Below are positions 17,992-27,455 of a stretch of 58,117 nucleotides of DNA, in pieces. The notes under the pieces are model-generated. The model did not search any database and was not told the origin of the DNA. It saw only the letters and a list, made by a program, of their open reading frames with translations. The stretch comes from Clostridiales bacterium (lineage in GTDB: Bacteria > Bacillota > Clostridia > Lachnospirales > WQUN01), in NCBI GenBank assembly GCA_031269465.1, contig JAISZB010000172.1, forward strand, positions 1-58,117. Direction: 5' to 3'. Within the stretch, counting starts at the first letter, position 1; each line of letters starts with the position of its first letter. The translations under genes were made by a program, and so were the position numbers.

Positions 17992-19545
17992 ATGAAAACC
18001 ATATCAAAACGCTTGGCCATACCCGCCATCGTATTTACGCTTGTGTTGGCGGCCTGCGCGCCCGGCGCGTCCGTTCAGAGCCGGATGCCCAGCGACACCC
18101 CGGGCGAGGCTGGCCCTTCAACCGCAGCTGACCCTTACGCGGAGCCCGTTTCCATCACTATAACCACGCGCGGCACCCCCGGAAGCCTCGGCGTCCCCAG
18201 AACGGAGGAAATACATAAGCGCATCGCGAAGGAAAAATGGAACATTGATTTGAACTATGAGTTGATCGACAAGAATGTCTATACCGATCAGATAACCGCT
18301 AAATTCGCGGCGGGAGATTACCCCAACATCTTCTACTATGGAGAAGCAAAGCTGATTCAGGCAGCCATTGACGGGGGAGTTATCCTGCCTGTAACCAAAG
18401 CCATGGAAGATCCTGTCTATGATGCAGTGGATCGCGACGCTTATTTCAAGCAGTGGTATCAAAACGGAGAATACTACGGCTTCTCCTATCACTGCAGCGC
18501 GGCGGAGCCCATCAACCTGCGCGGCGACTGGCTAAAGAACCTTGGCCTGTCCGTGCCATCCAACCCCGCTGAACTCTATGACACTCTGGTAGCTTTCACA
18601 AAGAATGACCCGGACAAGAACGGCAAGGATGACACCTTCGGCATTGCCATTCAGGGCGATTTAGGCGACGCCGGCCAACTGTGGACGCAGTTCCTCCCTG
18701 CGGTCAGATCCTCTCCCGCCAGCAATGTCGGCCTCTACCTAGATCGTGATTCCAACAGCATTAAAACGATTTTGACAGAAGCGGACGCCGCCAACGTCAA
18801 AGACGCGCTGGCATGGTTTTCCGGCTTGTACAAGGAGGGCGCGATTGATCCCGAGTACATTACCCTCAAGCAGCAGGATGTGGAAGCCAAGTTCGTCTCC
18901 GGCTTTGCCGGCGCGTGGGATAAGGTAGTCGGCGGACTGCCGCCGGCTCTTGCCAAGCTTCAGGCCAGCGTACCCGAAGCTGAGATCATCGCCATGCCGC
19001 CTGTAACAAACCCCTATGGCAGCACCAACTACGACATGGTCGCCTATAAAACTGACTATTACTTCATTACCACGAGCATCCCCGATGTGGATCGCGGATT
19101 GGATTTCCTTCTGTGGCGTTTCAGCCCCGAAGGCATCTACACCGAGGTATACGGAGAGGAAGGCGTTGAGTACGAACTTTCAAACGGAGAATTCAAATGG
19201 CTTGATGAAGAGGCTCAAAAGACGAGCAGCCCCGCCACAATCATAACCCGTTTCCTGCCGACAGTTGAGTTTCTTGAGAAGGTTCCCGTCGTTGAAGCCG
19301 CGCTTGAAGCAGCGGATGGCTACAACCGCTTCGCCAAGGACGTCCCGAGCTTCGCTGTCCGCTCCGACCTTTATCTTTCCAAATCCGCAGACATTGATAA
19401 AATTATGCTGGAGGGCGTATCCGAAATCATCGTGGGACAAAAGCCCGTGGATTACTACGACAGCCTATTGGCTGAGGTAAGGGCTTACGGCGTTGACGAT
19501 ATTGCGGCGGAGGTCAACGCGGTTTTTCAGGCGGCCAGCAACTAA
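17992..19545 (+). CDS. Extracellular sugar-binding lipoprotein, LipO/YtcQ type
   Basis: The 517-aa lipoprotein has a signal peptide ending in the lipobox LAAC at about residue 18. Its length is that of LipO/YtcQ-type binding proteins for large oligosaccharides. Typical landmarks are DPDKNGKDDTFGIA and LDFLLWRFSPEGIY. AGGAGG precedes the ATG. It supplies the two upstream permeases; the downstream YesU-like and lyase-like genes suggest a pectin-derived ligand. Confidence 0.88.
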   Translation: MKTISKRLAIPAIVFTLVLAACAPGASVQSRMPSDTPGEAGPSTAADPYAEPVSITITTRGTPGSLGVPRTEEIHKRIAKEKWNIDLNYELIDKNVYTDQITAKFAAGDYPNIFYYGEAKLIQAAIDGGVILPVTKAMEDPVYDAVDRDAYFKQWYQNGEYYGFSYHCSAAEPINLRGDWLKNLGLSVPSNPAELYDTLVAFTKNDPDKNGKDDTFGIAIQGDLGDAGQLWTQFLPAVRSSPASNVGLYLDRDSNSIKTILTEADAANVKDALAWFSGLYKEGAIDPEYITLKQQDVEAKFVSGFAGAWDKVVGGLPPALAKLQASVPEAEIIAMPPVTNPYGSTNYDMVAYKTDYYFITTSIPDVDRGLDFLLWRFSPEGIYTEVYGEEGVEYELSNGEFKWLDEEAQKTSSPATIITRFLPTVEFLEKVPVVEAALEAADGYNRFAKDVPSFAVRSDLYLSKSADIDKIMLEGVSEIIVGQKPVDYYDSLLAEVRAYGVDDIAAEVNAVFQAASN

Positions 19546-19634
19546 GAATCAGCCTTTGATATTTGAACAGGCATTCCTGCGGAAAGCCGGCGAGGAGGAA
19601 TTGACGCGCTCGTCGGTTTTTCTGCGGCGGATAA

Positions 19635-20351
19635 ATGAGCATGGAGGATTTCCCTTTGAAAGTCTTCGAGAAAAAACTGATTTACGCCAATCCCCTTTCA
19701 AATGAACGCGACATCGCGCCTTTCCGTCTGGAGGGGCAGGCTTCCTTGAGCTTTCCGAACGCGCGGCTGCGGATGGAAAATGCTCTTTCGCCTGAAAACG
19801 GGCAGCGCGCCAATTACGTCCTGTGGTGCGAGCGTGATTTTCCTCCGTCGGTAGAGATAGAGTGGGACTTCTATCCCCTGGCTGAGCCAGGGTTGGCGAT
19901 GCTGTTTTTCTCGGCGGCGGGCCGCGGAGGAGAGGATCTTTTTTCTCCGCTGCTGGCTCCGCGCCGAGGGGAATACGACTCCTACAAAGCCGGAGATATC
20001 AACGCCTATCATGTCTCGTATTTTCGGCGAGGGCAGCGCGAAGAGCGGGCCTTCCACACCTGCAATCTGCGCAAGAGCCATGGCTTTCATCTGGTGGCGC
20101 AGGGAGCCGACCCCATCCCTGAAGTTCGGGACTGTACTCCGCCATATCGCATGCGCCTCCGAAAAGCAGCGGGGGAAATAGCCTTCTTCATCAACGATTT
20201 GCCGATTTTTCATTTCCTAGACGACGGGCTTGCCTATGGGAAGGCGCTAGGCGCAGGGAAGGCAGGTTTCCGGCAAATGGCCCCATTGACGGCTGAATAC
20301 GCCAATTTGAAGGTATACGCGCTTACTGCTGTTAATGGATCTCGCAATTAG
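19635..20351 (+). CDS. YesU-like protein (DUF1961 family)
   Basis: The 238-aa protein resembles Bacillus subtilis YesU, a DUF1961 protein of the rhamnogalacturonan gene cluster with a concanavalin-like beta sandwich. Visible family features are WCERDFPPSVEIEWDFYPL in the first third, FHTCNLRKSHGFHLVAQGAD in the middle and RLRKAAGEIAFFINDLPIF near the end. There is no signal peptide, so it is cytoplasmic. The function of YesU is not established; binding or cleaving imported oligosaccharide is inference. ATG 19635 has a weak ribosome site; ATG 19641 is an alternative. Confidence 0.75.
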   Translation: MSMEDFPLKVFEKKLIYANPLSNERDIAPFRLEGQASLSFPNARLRMENALSPENGQRANYVLWCERDFPPSVEIEWDFYPLAEPGLAMLFFSAAGRGGEDLFSPLLAPRRGEYDSYKAGDINAYHVSYFRRGQREERAFHTCNLRKSHGFHLVAQGADPIPEVRDCTPPYRMRLRKAAGEIAFFINDLPIFHFLDDGLAYGKALGAGKAGFRQMAPLTAEYANLKVYALTAVNGSRN

Positions 20352-20372
20352 ATTATTTTAGGTGAAAGGAAG

Positions 20373-21485
20373 ATGCTTGTGAAAGACCGCAAGGGCATTG
20401 AAAGGCATGATGTCAAAGATCCAGTCCACGGTACAGCGCTCTGGCAGATCACCGATTACCCTGCGCACAACATACAGCCTTATTACGACATTGATTCGTG
20501 GAGTCCAGACGGCAGAAAAATCGTCTTCGGCGCCGCTTATGAAAAGGACGTGGCCTTGCATGAACCCTATATGTATACAAACGACAAGGGCAATCTGCTG
20601 ACTTACGACACCGAGACGGGTGAAATAGAATGGATTGCAGGCGGGCTGGGCTTCAACTCGCACACAGGCGTGTTCCCCATCTGGACGCCTGACGGCAAGC
20701 ACATCGTCTGCGGCGACACGGTCAGGAGCGAAGCCTCCAACCGCAGGCTCAACATCTTCGATGCAGCGAGCCATAAACTGATTCGTAGAGAGGAAGGCTT
20801 GCACCCGCGTCAGGTCAGCCCTGACGGCAAGCATATTCTCTGCCTGGGCGACGAGGGCATCTCGCTTTACGACTTCGCCTCCGGAGAGCATCGAATCCTC
20901 TATTCCTTCCCGCAGATTATCGCCCATCTGCCTGTTTACAACGCTGCGCGCGCGCAACTAGCCGAAGTGGCGCACACCAAATGGAATTACGACGGCACGC
21001 GATTCTTGTTTCGCTTTAGTTTCAGCCCAGGCGAGTACATCAAATCCCTGTTTGTAGCTGATATAGACGGCGGACGGTTGATTCGGATCAACAGCGCGAC
21101 GCCCAGGTTTCATCATCCGAGCTGGGTTCCTGGCGAAAACCGCCTGCTGCTCGGAGACTGGGATGCAAACGGCGATCCCCATCACTATCTCGTCGATTAC
21201 GACGGCCGCAACTATCAGCAGATTTCCAAGCACAAGCTGGCTGGCCACCCTAACTTCAACCGTGCGCGCACCCAGATCGTCACCGACAATTACAAGGGTG
21301 AACTCGGCCAAAACATTCTGCTCTATGACCTTGATAAAGATGTTGTCGAGCCGCTCGCATCGTTCACTGTAAATTTTGTCCGTTCCAACGCACACCCATC
21401 CTGGAATCACGATGGCACGCAAATCCTCTATCATTCCGATCACACTGGCTATTCTCAGCTCTACGTCATCCCGCTCGGGAAATAA
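20373..21485 (+). CDS. TolB-type beta-propeller protein, oligogalacturonate lyase-like (PL22-like), paralogue 1
   Basis: The 370-aa cytoplasmic protein has propeller repeats with WSPDGRKIVF, WTPDGKHIVC, WNYDGTRFLF and WNHDGTQILYHSD. Its overall plan, an LTDxxxH-type N-terminus followed by seven blades, resembles PL22 oligogalacturonate lyases, which degrade unsaturated pectin dimers after import. The assignment to PL22 is by resemblance only; catalytic residues were not verified. AAAGGAAG precedes the ATG. It follows the YesU-like gene by 21 bp and is closely related to the next gene. Confidence 0.7.
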   Translation: MLVKDRKGIERHDVKDPVHGTALWQITDYPAHNIQPYYDIDSWSPDGRKIVFGAAYEKDVALHEPYMYTNDKGNLLTYDTETGEIEWIAGGLGFNSHTGVFPIWTPDGKHIVCGDTVRSEASNRRLNIFDAASHKLIRREEGLHPRQVSPDGKHILCLGDEGISLYDFASGEHRILYSFPQIIAHLPVYNAARAQLAEVAHTKWNYDGTRFLFRFSFSPGEYIKSLFVADIDGGRLIRINSATPRFHHPSWVPGENRLLLGDWDANGDPHHYLVDYDGRNYQQISKHKLAGHPNFNRARTQIVTDNYKGELGQNILLYDLDKDVVEPLASFTVNFVRSNAHPSWNHDGTQILYHSDHTGYSQLYVIPLGK

Positions 21486-21559
21486 ACAGACGCTTGAAAA
21501 TATCTCGATGCGCAGCCAAATATACCGCACTTAATCAGAACTTCCCATGCGCATCATCA

Positions 21560-21690
21560 TATACCGATTTTCAGTCGAATGCACCTATTTTGGAACTTAA
21601 TTATCCATTTAGCAGTGTGAAATGCCGATATCGACATTTCACACTCTCTACATACTCCAAAATAGGAGCTTTCATGTGCAAATCAGTATA
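21560..21690. repeat. P1 palindromic element (full-length copy)
   Basis: Outer arms are TATACCGATTTTCA and TGCAAATCAGTATA. The inner stem starts CCTATTTTGG and ends CCAAAATAGG. The centre is GTGTGAAATGCCGATATCG. It sits exactly between two tandem paralogous genes. Confidence 0.75.
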
Positions 21691-21730
21691 TTATTGACGC
21701 CGATGCGGTACGGCGAGAAGGAGAAATTTC

Positions 21731-22846
21731 ATGAAAGAACGCAGTGGCCGCATTGAAAAGAAAATTGCCAAAGACCCGATTTTCGGCACAACCCTCTGGC
21801 AGCTTACAGATTATGAGGCGCATCACATCCATCCTTACTATGACATCGACTCGTGGAGTCCAGACGGAAAGAAAATCGTTTTTTCAGCCGCCTACGACAA
21901 GGACGTAGCTTTCAGTGATCCATATATGTACACGCCTGATCAGGGAAACCTTTTGACTTACGATACCGAAACCGACAAAATAGAGTGGTTGGCGGACGGA
22001 TTGGGCTTTAACTCGCACACGGGAGTATTCCCTTTTTGGACTCCTGACGGGAAATGCATAGTATGCGGCGAGTCTGTGAAAACTGCGGCTGCCGACCGCT
22101 CGATCAAGATTTTTGACGCCGCTTCCCACAAGCTGGTAAAGCAAGTGGACGGCCTGCATCCACGCCAGATGAGTCCAGACGGAACGCGGATTTTATGCCA
22201 GAGCGACATTGGCGTAGTGCTTTACGATTTTGCCACTGGCAATCAAAGGGTGCTGTATTCCTTCACGCAGATCATCTCGCATCTGCCGGTGTACGATGGC
22301 TCCTACGCGGAGCAGGCGGTTGTTGCGAACCTCAAATGGAACCATGACGGGACGCGATTTTTGTTTCGTTTCAGCTTTAAGCCAGGCGAATACATGAAAT
22401 CACTTTATGTGGGAGAGGCCGACGGCAGCAAACTGACGCGCCTTGACGGCCCGACGCTTAAATTTCACCATCCTAGTTGGGTGCCAAGGGAGAATCGGAT
22501 CCTGTTCGGTGATTGGGATGCGAATGGAGAGCCGCATATCTTCCACATCGATTTTGATGGCAAGAACTGCAATCAGATTTCAAAGCGCCATCTGCATGGG
22601 CATCCTATCTACAACCCGGCCGGCACGCAGATCATCACCGATAATTACAAGGGAGAGGAATACGGACGCAGCATTTTGCTCTACGATCTGAAAAGCGACA
22701 CGGTTAGGCAGATTGCCTCTTTCACCGTGAATTTCGTCCGCTCGAATGCGCATCCGGTTTGGAATCATGACGGGACGCAGATTCTGTATCATTCCGATCA
22801 TACAGGCCATTCCCAACTCTACATCATCCCGCTGGCCGAGCTGTAA
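21731..22846 (+). CDS. TolB-type beta-propeller protein, oligogalacturonate lyase-like (PL22-like), paralogue 2
   Basis: The 371-aa protein is a full-length tandem duplicate of the preceding one, matching from IDSWSPDG through FNSHTGVFP to NHDGTQILYHSDHTG, most positions identical by eye. Differences cluster in loops, for example the stretches after PYMYT and in the region 180-200. GGAGAAATTTC precedes the ATG. Conservation of both copies suggests different substrates or dosage. It is the last gene of the plus-strand locus. Confidence 0.7.
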   Translation: MKERSGRIEKKIAKDPIFGTTLWQLTDYEAHHIHPYYDIDSWSPDGKKIVFSAAYDKDVAFSDPYMYTPDQGNLLTYDTETDKIEWLADGLGFNSHTGVFPFWTPDGKCIVCGESVKTAAADRSIKIFDAASHKLVKQVDGLHPRQMSPDGTRILCQSDIGVVLYDFATGNQRVLYSFTQIISHLPVYDGSYAEQAVVANLKWNHDGTRFLFRFSFKPGEYMKSLYVGEADGSKLTRLDGPTLKFHHPSWVPRENRILFGDWDANGEPHIFHIDFDGKNCNQISKRHLHGHPIYNPAGTQIITDNYKGEEYGRSILLYDLKSDTVRQIASFTVNFVRSNAHPVWNHDGTQILYHSDHTGHSQLYIIPLAEL

Positions 22847-23043
22847 TTCCCATTGCAATCTTGAAGCGGCGGAAAAGGACTCCGGTTTAAATCTAATTGC
22901 GGTGAACAGTCCTTCCGTTAAAAGCGGCGCAGTTGCAAACACCGATAGCGGGAAGCGTATTTCGGCTCCCTGTAGCGGTCGTTTGTCTATGCATGATGAG
23001 GATTTAAATGGCAAGCCTGTGAATGGCTTCCATCTGACAGACC

Positions 23044-23179
23044 TATACCGCTTTTCATCAAATTTTCCTTTTTTGGAGCTTGATTATCCATTGAGTGGTG
23101 CGAAATGCCGGTACCGGCATTTTGCACTCGCTGTATAATCAAGCTCCAAAAAAGGTAATTTTATATGAAAAGCAGTATA
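23044..23179. repeat. P1 palindromic element (best-preserved copy)
   Basis: Outer arms are TATACCGCTTTTCAT and ATGAAAAGCAGTATA. The inner stem is a perfect 21 bp starting CCTTTTTTGGAGC. The nested palindrome at 23098-23127 is centred on GCCGGTACCGGC. It lies about 200 bp downstream of the paralogue pair. Confidence 0.8.
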
Positions 23180-23311
23180 ACTAGCGCTTGCAGGGAGTAA
23201 ATGCTCCTTAAATGCTTGCAGGATCTTTTAATCTGCTTAAAATGCTATACCTAATTTGAACGTTTCATCAATTTGCTGCAGTGGGGAACCAACCCCGGCA
23301 TCTCAATCAAA

Positions 23312-23348
23312 CAATAAGCCTGCGGTTATAAAATCCGCCGGCTTATTG
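23312..23348. terminator. Hairpin CAATAAGCC / GGCTTATTG
   Basis: The arms CAATAAGCC-GCGG and CCGC-GGCTTATTG pair around an AT-rich loop. There is no clear T-run. It is the only terminator-like structure downstream of the 21731 gene. Confidence 0.35.
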
Positions 23349-23349
23349 C

Positions 23350-23889
23350 ATATAGACGAACAGGAATGTGATGAGGACGGGCTAAACCTGTTCAGTATGA
23401 GATGGTGAGTCTATTGCCGTACCCGCGATAGTCATCTCCGCCAAAGCCGCCGCTGCCGCGCTCTCAGATTAGCGGGGCCGAAAGGCAATCGGCGGTATTT
23501 TGATTGAGATTTTTTCGCCGGTTATCGTGATAATCGCGGTAATCGTCAGTATGCTCTTCCGCCACCGCCGACCACAACAACGCTGCTCTCAAGCTGAGTT
23601 TTTAAGGCAGCGTTGTGCCGTCCTCAATGCCAGCAGATTTCCGTCAGCACATTACCGATATGCAGCAAAGCTTCGCAAATCTGGAAAAGCTACTGCCTTG
23701 ACCGTGCGTGCCGCCCTAATTTGGGCGTGCGTGGGCTTTTCGGGCGGGAGGTCTGGAAAGTATGCCAAAGCCTCTCCGCATGCGGATTTGGGACGTTTGT
23801 GGAGAGCGGTTCGCCAGCTTAGTATGCAGTCCTGTATGAACCCGATTTTAATCCATGATGCAAGCACAAGAGACTTTAAATGAAAAGTA
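23350..23889. other. Intergenic stretch, no gene assigned
   Basis: Open frames exist on both strands near 23500-23880, but none has a ribosome site or a product I recognise. The region may belong to the mobile-element relic whose VirD4 fragment follows. Confidence 0.3.
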
Positions 23890-24006
23890 TGGAACTGTTC
23901 CTACAGCTTATTACATTATTCACCAGTAAATATGTCATGAAATCCTTGCAGAAAAGTTCAAAAGTTAACTCTAATATATGTTTAAATATGTAAAAATTAT
24001 CAATAC
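23890..24006 (+). repeat. AT-rich dispersed repeat R3, copy 2
   Basis: It matches the reverse complement of 1-118. Shared words include GGAACTGTTCC, CACCAGT/TACCAGT and CTTGCAGAAAAGTTCAAAA. It is non-coding. The spacer 24007-24880 that follows is AT-rich and shows no supportable gene. Confidence 0.55.
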
Positions 24007-24908
24007 ATTTTTATAATCTTATAGATGATATATAAGTTTTCCTTATTTTATGAATTTATAATTAAAATGAAATTTTGACATCTCCTGCATTATCCAATTA
24101 TGCAATCCGACATTTCGTTTTAAGCATGACAACAATACTAAATTATAGCTTCCTCTTTGGCTCCATGACATGCCTTTTCCCTTATGTCAGCTCTAGAATA
24201 AGGAGAATAATGCTTTGAGTTTCATTATTAAAGCATGTATACTGCAAAATCTGCAAACAAGGGCTGCGGTCAAACACATGAATATAGTTTTTTTGATCAA
24301 CGCTTTTGCTTGCTGCACCTGTGCATTTTCAATTCTGTTGATCCGCTTGCGCATGACATGGAAGCAAGCTGGGAGAAGAAAGCCTGATGAATGGGCAAAG
24401 GCTGGTTCCGCCGCTTTTCACGGGAGTGGCCAGCAGGGGTTGAGGCTTATTGGTTTAGATGGGTTTTCATTGCCTTGCCTTATCAAACGGTTGGATCTAT
24501 GTTAATGAATTGGTGATTTTTGCCCTGTTTCCAACACTTGCAGGAGTTAGCGGGTTTACGAAAACTCACTGCATTATTTTTCTTTTGCCTGTTCGAAACT
24601 ATCCTATTGTTCGGCCCCTCAACGTCCTGAGAGCTTTGCCGCCGCAAGCTGCAGCGGCCCTTGTCCGGGCATAGATATCCGAATTTTGCGAGCGCCTCCG
24701 CAATCCGGTATCATATCCCCCGCATCCGGATTCATGAGCTGGCGGAGTTCCAGATCACGCAATTCATCTTCGCCAAGTCCAAAAGTATTCCAACAGCTCC
24801 TAAAGAAACTGAGTTCAATAAATTCCCTATTCAAACGCATCCCTCTTTTATATTCACGTTATATACGAATGAACCGTAGTTTTCGTGCCATTTCAAAGGA
24901 GGCGCTCT

Positions 24909-25658
24909 ATGCAAATCCTACCCCTAATCCTGCTTTGCGGAGGCTTGATGATTGTTATCGCCGCCGTGTCTTATTTCTCCATGAATTATTCCCTTGACCG
25001 CATTAAAAGCAACACCGTGGGTGACGGCCAGCACGAAACCGCACGGTGGGAGACTAAAAAAGAAATCAAGAAGACCTATCTGCATATTCCGTTTACTCCG
25101 GCGCTATGGCGCAGAAAAGAAAAGCTGCCGGATACAGGGCGGCAGGGGTTTATTGTCGGTTATACCACAGCCGGGAAAAGGGTCGCCGCGCTGATGGACA
25201 CCTGCGACATCCACTGCGTCATAATTCGCGCGGCTGGCGTTGGCAAGACCGTATATTTTTTGCATCCCAATCTCGAATATGCCTGTGCCAGCGGAATGAG
25301 TTTTATTACAACCGATACCAAAGCTGACTTGTTCCCCAACTTTGCCAGCGCCTCCGAAAAATACTGCAGTTGCGAGGTTTCGGCGTTGGATTTACACAAT
25401 CCAACCCGTTCCGGCGGCTTCAAAATGTTGTACCTTGTAAACCGCTATATGGACGAGTATCTGTGGAATACCGAAAATATATCCGCAAGGGCCAAGGCGG
25501 AACACATCAGTCTACATAATGGTTTGTTCGGCAATTTGGATACAATTTATACTAATTATGTGCAGCGGCAAATCCTCTCATCAGTTTTAATGTTAAAGAA
25601 GAATAAGAGCGGCTTTGAAAGCGCGCTCTTATTCTTCTTTGATATGCTAGTTCTATAA
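24909..25658 (+). pseudogene. Truncated VirD4/TraG-type conjugative coupling protein
   Basis: The N-terminus has a membrane helix (residues 1-22), then GRQGFIVGYTTAGKR and a P-loop RAAGVGKT near residue 111, followed by FITTDTKADLF and LDLHNPTRSGG. These are hallmarks of type IV coupling proteins of Tn1549-like conjugative elements. AAAGGAGG precedes ATG 24909. Family members are around 600 aa; here similarity stops at about residue 225 and the frame ends inside a terminator hairpin, so the ATPase domain is cut off. No complete conjugation gene remains nearby. Confidence 0.8.
25596..25639. terminator. Strong hairpin fused to the VirD4 fragment
   Basis: AAGAAGAATAAGAGCG pairs perfectly with CGCTCTTATTCTTCTT around a 12-base loop, with T-rich sequence after it. 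It lies exactly where VirD4 similarity ends, marking the deletion junction. Confidence 0.7.
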
Positions 25659-25753
25659 ACATAGTTGGGAAAAGCAAAAATGTACATAAAACCTTTGAAA
25701 AATCAGGGTTTAATCAATGGACGCATGGAAGTACCCGTCAGAGTTTAAAAAAG
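25650..25753 (+). repeat. P2 element, decayed third copy
   Basis: It aligns with 56257-56367: TAAACATAG, AAAAGCAAAAATGTACAT, AATCAGGG, TCAATGGACGCA and AGAGTTTAAA occur in the same order and spacing. Terminal bases have drifted and no target duplication can be recognised. Confidence 0.55.
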
Positions 25754-26109
25754 AGATGCAACCAGCTTTTCAGATTGCTAATCAAGCTAAGCCTATGTCC
25801 TGGAAAAATAATATTTTCAAAAAAATCATCGTATATATTCAAGACATATATGTACGCGCCATGCCAGATGGGAGCAGCGCTTGAAAACATCAAAATCTCT
25901 TTTCCACTTCGCTTCAGCAAGCGCCTTTGTCAATGGCCGCGCCTATAAGCGTCATGCCAGGCATTAAAAACGTAAGGGCTAGCTGGCTTCAAGGATCTTG
26001 CCAGGCGGCATTTGAAGCAAAACCTAAAGGGACATGCGGCCAGAGTCTAATGAGATTGGCTTCCAATCAGATCTTAAATGTACAGCATAGCAACGAAGTC
26101 AATAACCCA

Positions 26110-26425
26110 CCGCCTAATATCTCAAGGTTAAAGCCTTTTGATATTTGAGGCGGGGGCTTGCAGCTGCAAGTCCTGATCGGCCAGCCTAAGCTTCCGCTGG
26201 GAAGCTGCGCCGCCCAAGAATATACAGGCGCTCCGGGGCGCCTGCCCCGGCTCCGGGCCCTGCGGCTCGCAGCTGGACAGCCCTGGCGGGCGGGGACGGC
26301 GCCGCCGCAAGCATGCAAAGCCTTGGAATGGCGTTGGCGAAGGGCGGCCAGCCGCGGCAACGCGGAATCAGCGGGGCGCAGGAGACTCCCGCCCAATGGA
26401 ATTTGAGGCGGGAGTCTCCTGCTCC
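26110..26425 (+). ncRNA. Candidate structured RNA element, copy A
   Basis: This GC-rich block is non-coding and folds into consecutive hairpins. Positions 26154-26345 align with 57932-58117. Shared stems are 26157-26161/26166-26170, 26189-26195/26200-26206, 26233-26239/26244-26250 and 26260-26264/26268-26272. In the last two, G-C pairs here correspond to A-T pairs in copy B. Downstream, CCGCG-GCAA-CGCGG closes a GNRA tetraloop (26352-26365), and a perfect 16-bp hairpin follows, opening with GCAGGAGACTCC at about 26378. A hairpin also precedes it (26110-26152). Strand is inferred from GNRA loops. I do not recognise the family; an RNA of a TnpB/IscB-type or intron-type mobile element is one possibility. 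Confidence 0.55.
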
Positions 26426-26555
26426 AAATCTGATGAAGCGATATTTTCAAGACTATTTGCTATTTTTATTGATGCGCATAGATTTTGTTCTTAGACGAAT
26501 TGTCGTACTATCCAATTATCGAAGCGCCATGCTTATCAAGCGAGGAGAGTAATCC

Positions 26556-27455
26556 ATGAAAAAGAAAGGTTTTATCGCACTCGGATTTGCCGCGGTTCTT
26601 GCGGCGGTGATCTTTATCCCGTCAGTGCAAGCATTTGCCATATCAGCCTTAACTATTTTCAGAGTCGCCGATTTGAAGACAATCCAAGTCACCGCCTCAG
26701 ACATTGAAGAATTCATAGAATTCTCCAAAAACAATGAGGATTATCCAGCTTATGAAACCGCACCCGCGTTCATTAAAGAAGAAGGCACTGCAGAGCCTGA
26801 AAGCGTAAAGTTAAACGCAGCGTCAGAATTTAAAGAATTTTCTTTCAACCTGCCCAAGGAGCTTGACGGGGAAACCCCGTCCATATTCGCCCGTGAGTCC
26901 TATGTCATAAACTTTGCGCTAGATGCGTCGTCACTCAACGCTCAGCTATCTGACGCTGGACTCAATCCTATTCAAGAAAACTTTGACGGCGCCAGGATTG
27001 GGGTAAACATACCTCCAATTGTAGGCGCGGAATACGAAGACCTCATTTTATTAGCCACGCAAGGCTTCTATGTAGACGCGCCTGATGGATTGCTTGACGA
27101 ATTGAAGCAGAGTTATCTTCAGCTGCCATTTTTGAGCGACAATCTGCGGCTGCAGCTTGCAAGCATCGATCCCAAGAGCAGGGACATATATCTTCCGGTT
27201 CTCCAAGGCTTTGGCAAAGAAACCGAGATCGGATCAACTACCGGATATATCTATACTTTAGGCGATTTGAGGCTGGCAGCATCTGAAATCTCAGAAATTG
27301 CGCCGTCCATCCCCCCTTCGGACCTCCAAGGCTTTGAAGATGAAGTTCTGGGATATCAATCTGTTCTTGTTTGGATCAATGATGGCGCACTCTACGCCCT
27401 TCTGGGAAATCAAACGGATAGCGAGCTTTCTAAAATCGCCAGGAGCATTCGCTAA
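26556..27455 (+). CDS. Membrane-anchored extracytoplasmic protein of an ABC operon
   Basis: The 299-aa protein begins with a single hydrophobic segment (residues 5-24), followed by AFAISALTIFRVADLKTIQV, a motif also found at the base of extracytoplasmic parts of some Bacillota anti-sigma factors. There is no lipobox, so it is either secreted or anchored. It ends one base into the next gene (TAATG overlap), so it is cotranslated with an ABC exporter. It may be a sensor or accessory subunit; function is not assigned. GGAGAG precedes the ATG. Confidence 0.7.
   Translation: MKKKGFIALGFAAVLAAVIFIPSVQAFAISALTIFRVADLKTIQVTASDIEEFIEFSKNNEDYPAYETAPAFIKEEGTAEPESVKLNAASEFKEFSFNLPKELDGETPSIFARESYVINFALDASSLNAQLSDAGLNPIQENFDGARIGVNIPPIVGAEYEDLILLATQGFYVDAPDGLLDELKQSYLQLPFLSDNLRLQLASIDPKSRDIYLPVLQGFGKETEIGSTTGYIYTLGDLRLAASEISEIAPSIPPSDLQGFEDEVLGYQSVLVWINDGALYALLGNQTDSELSKIARSIR

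Noticed and set aside
24215-24505. Short frame after a good AAGGAG site
   Set aside because: The ATG at the ribosome site is followed one codon later by TGA; the frame itself needs a poorly placed TTG and encodes nothing recognisable.
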